7,865 bases of DNA, from the NCBI GenBank assembly GCA_023436385.1, contig JAEZJH010000015.1, forward strand, positions 1 through 7,865. Direction: 5' to 3'. Shown piece by piece: positions 5,505 through 7,865 of this stretch. Each line of letters opens with the position of its first letter. The first letter of the stretch is position 1. A program made the position numbers and the translations under genes. Source of the stretch: Pseudomonadota bacterium (GTDB lineage: Bacteria; Myxococcota; Myxococcia; Myxococcales; Vulgatibacteraceae). Under the pieces are notes generated by a model. The model did not search any database. It saw nothing but the letters and a program-made list of their open reading frames with translations, and had not been told where the DNA came from.

Positions 5505-7865
5505 TCACCGCAATCCGATCGAGAGGTAGTAGGGCGCGATCGGGAATCGGCTCGGAGAGGGATAGCCGATCTGGATTCGATGGCGGCCGGTGGAGGCGGC
5601 GGTCCAGGTCGCCTGGGAACACTTCCGGTAGACGGGGGAGACCAGGACCGGGAAACCGCCCTCCGGGGCCTCGATCGTGAGCCGTGTCTCGACGGGAGTG
5701 CCGAAGCAGGTTCCCACGCCCCCGACGAACGTCTCGATGAGGTAGGTCGTCCCCGCGACGGCGTCGAGCAGGAAGGTGTCGGTGTCCCCGACGGGCAGGC
5801 TGCCCCGATAAATCGAGCCGGGAGCCACGAGGTTCCCCGTTTCCGGGGTGTCGTTGGGTTCGACCTCCACGGTCTCCAGGAGACAGCTCGCGCTGCATCC
5901 ATCTCCGTCGCTGGTGTTTCCGTCGTCGCATTCTTCCGGGAGGACGCGGACCCCGTCACCGCAGGCGAGGGGACGGATCCGGAGCGAGAAGGGACCGGGC
6001 GAGCTGCCGGTGGACCAGCCCTGGCTGACCTTGGGCCAGACGGTCTCGCCGGCCCCGAGCGACAGGGACAGGAACTCCGTGGATCCGGGGGAGGCATCGT
6101 TCGAACACGGGGCCGTTTCGGCGGAGCAGGTGCCCCGGACCACGGAGAGGGCGGCGTCGTCGTCGGAATGGAGCTCGAAGGCATACATCCCGGCCGCGGG
6201 GGCGACGAACTGCCCCACGGCCTGCGGGAAATCGCGGGCGCCACAGCCGGAGTCGGCCGTCGTCGAGAAGCTGTAGAGGTCGGAGGTCCAGGTGGCGGAG
6301 GCAGCGACCGGATCCCAGGCGATCTCCCACGGCTGGGCGCAGGTCTGCCCCCGGGCCCTGCAGCCCGAGCAGTTCCCTGCGGTGGTCGGGTCCGCGTCGT
6401 CGCACTCCTCACCGGGCTCGTGGACGCCGTTGCCGCAGTGGGTGCGGGTCACCTCGAGTAGGAACGATCCGCGGTCCTCCAGGAACGGAAGCGAGCCGTC
6501 GACCTGGACGTAGACCGTCTCTCCGGCCTGGAGGACGGCGCCGGCCACTTCCTCCGACCCCTGGTATTTCCACGAGCGGCAGTCGAGGACCTGCCCGCCG
6601 TTGCAGGCGGCATCCCGGAGTTCGACACCCAGGTCGAACCCGATCGCGCGGAACGCGTAGCCGCCCGTCTCCGGAGCGGTGAACCGGGCGAAGAACTCCG
6701 GGGCGTCGGTGGAGCCCAGCGCGCAGGTGATCGAGCCCTCCGACCAGCCCCGCGTCGATCCGGCCAAGGTCGCGGACGACCACGAGGGCTCCCAGACCAG
6801 CTCCACCGGCTCGTGGCAGGTGTGGCCGAGTTCGCGGCACTCCGCCGAGCAGGTGGCGTTGGGGGGATCGCACTCCTCCAGGCCCTGCACCAGGCCGTCG
6901 CCACAGGTGGTCCGGCAGGTGGCGGTCGCGGGATCGCAGGTGAAGCCGGAAATGCAGGCGTTGGTCATCACCGCCGGATCGCACGCCTCCCCGGCGCCCA
7001 CCGCCGGCCGGCACACGCCGGTACCCGCCGAGCCGGCGCGAACGCCACACGCCAGGCCCGGCGCGCACTCGACTCCGGAGCCGGGGGTGACGTTGCAGGG
7101 GTCGCCGTCTACCGGGGGCGGCTCCCAACTCACTTCCAGCCGATACCCGCCCGCGAGATAGCTCTGACGCTTGGCCACCCCCAGGAAGTAGACGCCCGGC
7201 GCCAGGGTGCGGCGCAGGGGCCGAACCGCGAAATCGGCCGTGCAGGCGAGCTCGCTCCGACCGTCGTCGCAGGACCCGCGGAGTTGGAGCACCGGCGCCG
7301 GACCGTCGAGGGCGCTGGCGGAGACCGTCAGCACCGCTGCCTGGTGCAGCACCAGCGCGTGGAGGACGCTCTCCGAGGCGCCGGCGCAGGAACTCGAGAG
7401 CGGAAAGCCGGAATACATCTGCACCGTGGCCTCGTAGGCCAGGGCGATCGGGCCGGTGGGCGTCCCCGCAGCGGCCAGGTCGATCACCGGCTGGGCGGTG
7501 GCTCCGCACGCGGGCGGAGCGGTGAAGGTGCAGGCGATCGAGCAGGTGTCGGCGGCGACCGGGAAGCCGTGTTCGCACTCCTCGCCGGAGTCGACCACCC
7601 CGTCCCCGCACGCCGGGGCCGTGCAATCGGTCCGGCATGCGTCGGGCGTGGCGTCGTCGTTGGCCGGTCCGGCGTCGCAGGCTTCGCCCGGATCGACCAC
7701 GCCGTCGCCGCACCCGGCTGGCGTGCAGCCGGAGCGGCAACGATCGCCCGGTCGATCGCCGTTCCGCGGCCCGTCGTCGCAGACCTCGCCGGTGTCGATG
7801 GTCCCGTCGCCGCAGGTGGCCCGTCGGCAGGTGGTGCGGCAGGCGTCGGCCCGGGCGTCGGCATT
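5505..7865 (-). CDS. Large secreted Cys-rich repeat protein with PPC-like modules (3' part)
   Basis: The frame is open from the window edge to TGA 5505, giving 786 residues of the C-terminal part; the start and any signal peptide lie beyond 7865. In order: Cys-rich 34-residue repeats of DUF4215/Myxococcus type (CGDGVVDPGEACD), a beta-sandwich module (about 7490-7130), a second Cys-rich stretch (7109-6915), another CGDG unit, a module starting GHTC, a CGNG...GEECDDA unit, a module starting GQTC, a canonical unit (CGDGVRVLPEECDDGN), and a last module starting VEVEPNDTPETGN, the usual opening of bacterial pre-peptidase C-terminal (PPC) domains. The Asp/Asn-rich EECDDGN loops may bind calcium. 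The many paired Cys imply an exported, disulphide-bonded protein on the surface or in the medium. There is no catalytic domain in the visible part, and no MYXO-CTERM-type sorting tail: it ends YYLSIGLR. A ligand-binding or adhesive role is a guess. Confidence 0.9.
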   Translation of the reverse strand, partial: NADARADACRTTCRRATCGDGTIDTGEVCDDGPRNGDRPGDRCRSGCTPAGCGDGVVDPGEACDAGPANDDATPDACRTDCTAPACGDGVVDSGEECEHGFPVAADTCSIACTFTAPPACGATAQPVIDLAAAGTPTGPIALAYEATVQMYSGFPLSSSCAGASESVLHALVLHQAAVLTVSASALDGPAPVLQLRGSCDDGRSELACTADFAVRPLRRTLAPGVYFLGVAKRQSYLAGGYRLEVSWEPPPVDGDPCNVTPGSGVECAPGLACGVRAGSAGTGVCRPAVGAGEACDPAVMTNACISGFTCDPATATCRTTCGDGLVQGLEECDPPNATCSAECRELGHTCHEPVELVWEPSWSSATLAGSTRGWSEGSITCALGSTDAPEFFARFTAPETGGYAFRAIGFDLGVELRDAACNGGQVLDCRSWKYQGSEEVAGAVLQAGETVYVQVDGSLPFLEDRGSFLLEVTRTHCGNGVHEPGEECDDADPTTAGNCSGCRARGQTCAQPWEIAWDPVAASATWTSDLYSFSTTADSGCGARDFPQAVGQFVAPAAGMYAFELHSDDDAALSVVRGTCSAETAPCSNDASPGSTEFLSLSLGAGETVWPKVSQGWSTGSSPGPFSLRIRPLACGDGVRVLPEECDDGNTSDGDGCSASCLLETVEVEPNDTPETGNLVAPGSIYRGSLPVGDTDTFLLDAVAGTTYLIETFVGGVGTCFGTPVETRLTIEAPEGGFPVLVSPVYRKCSQATWTAASTGRHRIQIGYPSPSRFPIAPYYLSIGLR
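5874..6827 (-). repeat. Tandem duplication of a 159-residue module plus Cys unit
   Basis: Two consecutive units lie within the large Cys-rich protein: 6827-6351 and 6350-5874. Each opens G(H/Q)TC-x-x-P-x-E-(L/I)-x-W-(E/D)-P, continues through a beta-sandwich with F(T/V)AP-x-x-G-x-YAF and L-x-AGETV, and closes with a Cys unit, CG(N/D)GV...EECDD. Matching landmarks lie 158-159 residues apart. The interior has diverged strongly, so the duplication is old. Confidence 0.75.
7530..7865 (-). repeat. 34-residue (102-bp) Cys-rich tandem repeats
   Basis: Successive CGDG cysteines fall at 7814, 7712 and 7610 (first base of the codon on the minus strand), exactly 102 bp apart. A fourth Cys (CGAT) follows 102 bp later at 7508 as the next module begins. 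Each unit follows CGDG-x-x-D-x-GE-x-C, a D/G/N loop, then C-x-x-x-C. An incomplete unit reaches the window edge, so more copies probably lie beyond it. Confidence 0.85.

Noticed and set aside
1..7865. CRISPR arrays, tRNA or rRNA genes, insertion sequences, integrases, attachment sites
   Set aside because: I looked for spaced direct repeats, transposase motifs, terminal inverted repeats and tRNA-like folds and saw none; the only regular repeats are inside protein-coding genes.

Overview
The window is very GC-rich, with almost every third codon position G or C. The gene content suggests a Myxococcota or other deltaproteobacterial-type genome: a secreted protein built from Cys-rich 'CGDG...GEECDDG' (DUF4215/Myxococcus-type) repeats, an LA_2272-type surface repeat protein, and a PEGA-like lipoprotein. 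This assignment is an inference from families and composition, not from a marker gene. Seven real coding regions are supported and cover about 93% of the window. Many other long open frames are antisense or out-of-frame shadows produced by the high GC.

Left part (1-1769). The 3' end of an unrecognised plus-strand gene (1-138) converges on a minus-strand gene (217-1461) for a secreted, repeat-rich, outer-membrane-type protein. The 78-bp gap between them holds two perfect 12-bp inverted repeats that overlap and exclude each other, probably a two-way transcription stop. A 308-bp divergent gap without a gene follows (1462-1769).

Middle part (1770-3346, plus strand). An alpha/beta hydrolase with an intact Ser-Asp-His triad is followed 80 bp later by a small lipoprotein. 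The lipoprotein has a PEGA-like segment and a beta-strand-rich second half ending in Phe, like an outer-membrane protein.

Right-middle part (3360-5496). This is the least explained part. Two minus-strand genes with a 4-bp GTGA overlap encode two different DUF1990 (UPF0548)-like proteins. The second runs in frame into a DUF4126-like membrane domain, and an AGGAGG lies 8 nt before an ATG at that domain boundary. Only 38 bp upstream, a small two-helix membrane protein is transcribed the other way. The set looks like a compact membrane-associated module of unknown function and is the best candidate here for an undescribed system.

Right end (5505-7865, minus strand). The 3' 786 codons of a large Cys-rich multidomain secreted protein: 34-residue Cys repeats, beta-sandwich (PPC-like) modules, and a tandem duplication of a 159-residue unit. 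Its start lies beyond the window.

The envelope theme (repeat surface protein, lipoprotein, membrane module, Cys-rich secreted protein) recurs, but apart from the overlapping DUF1990 pair nothing in the sequence proves that the genes act together.
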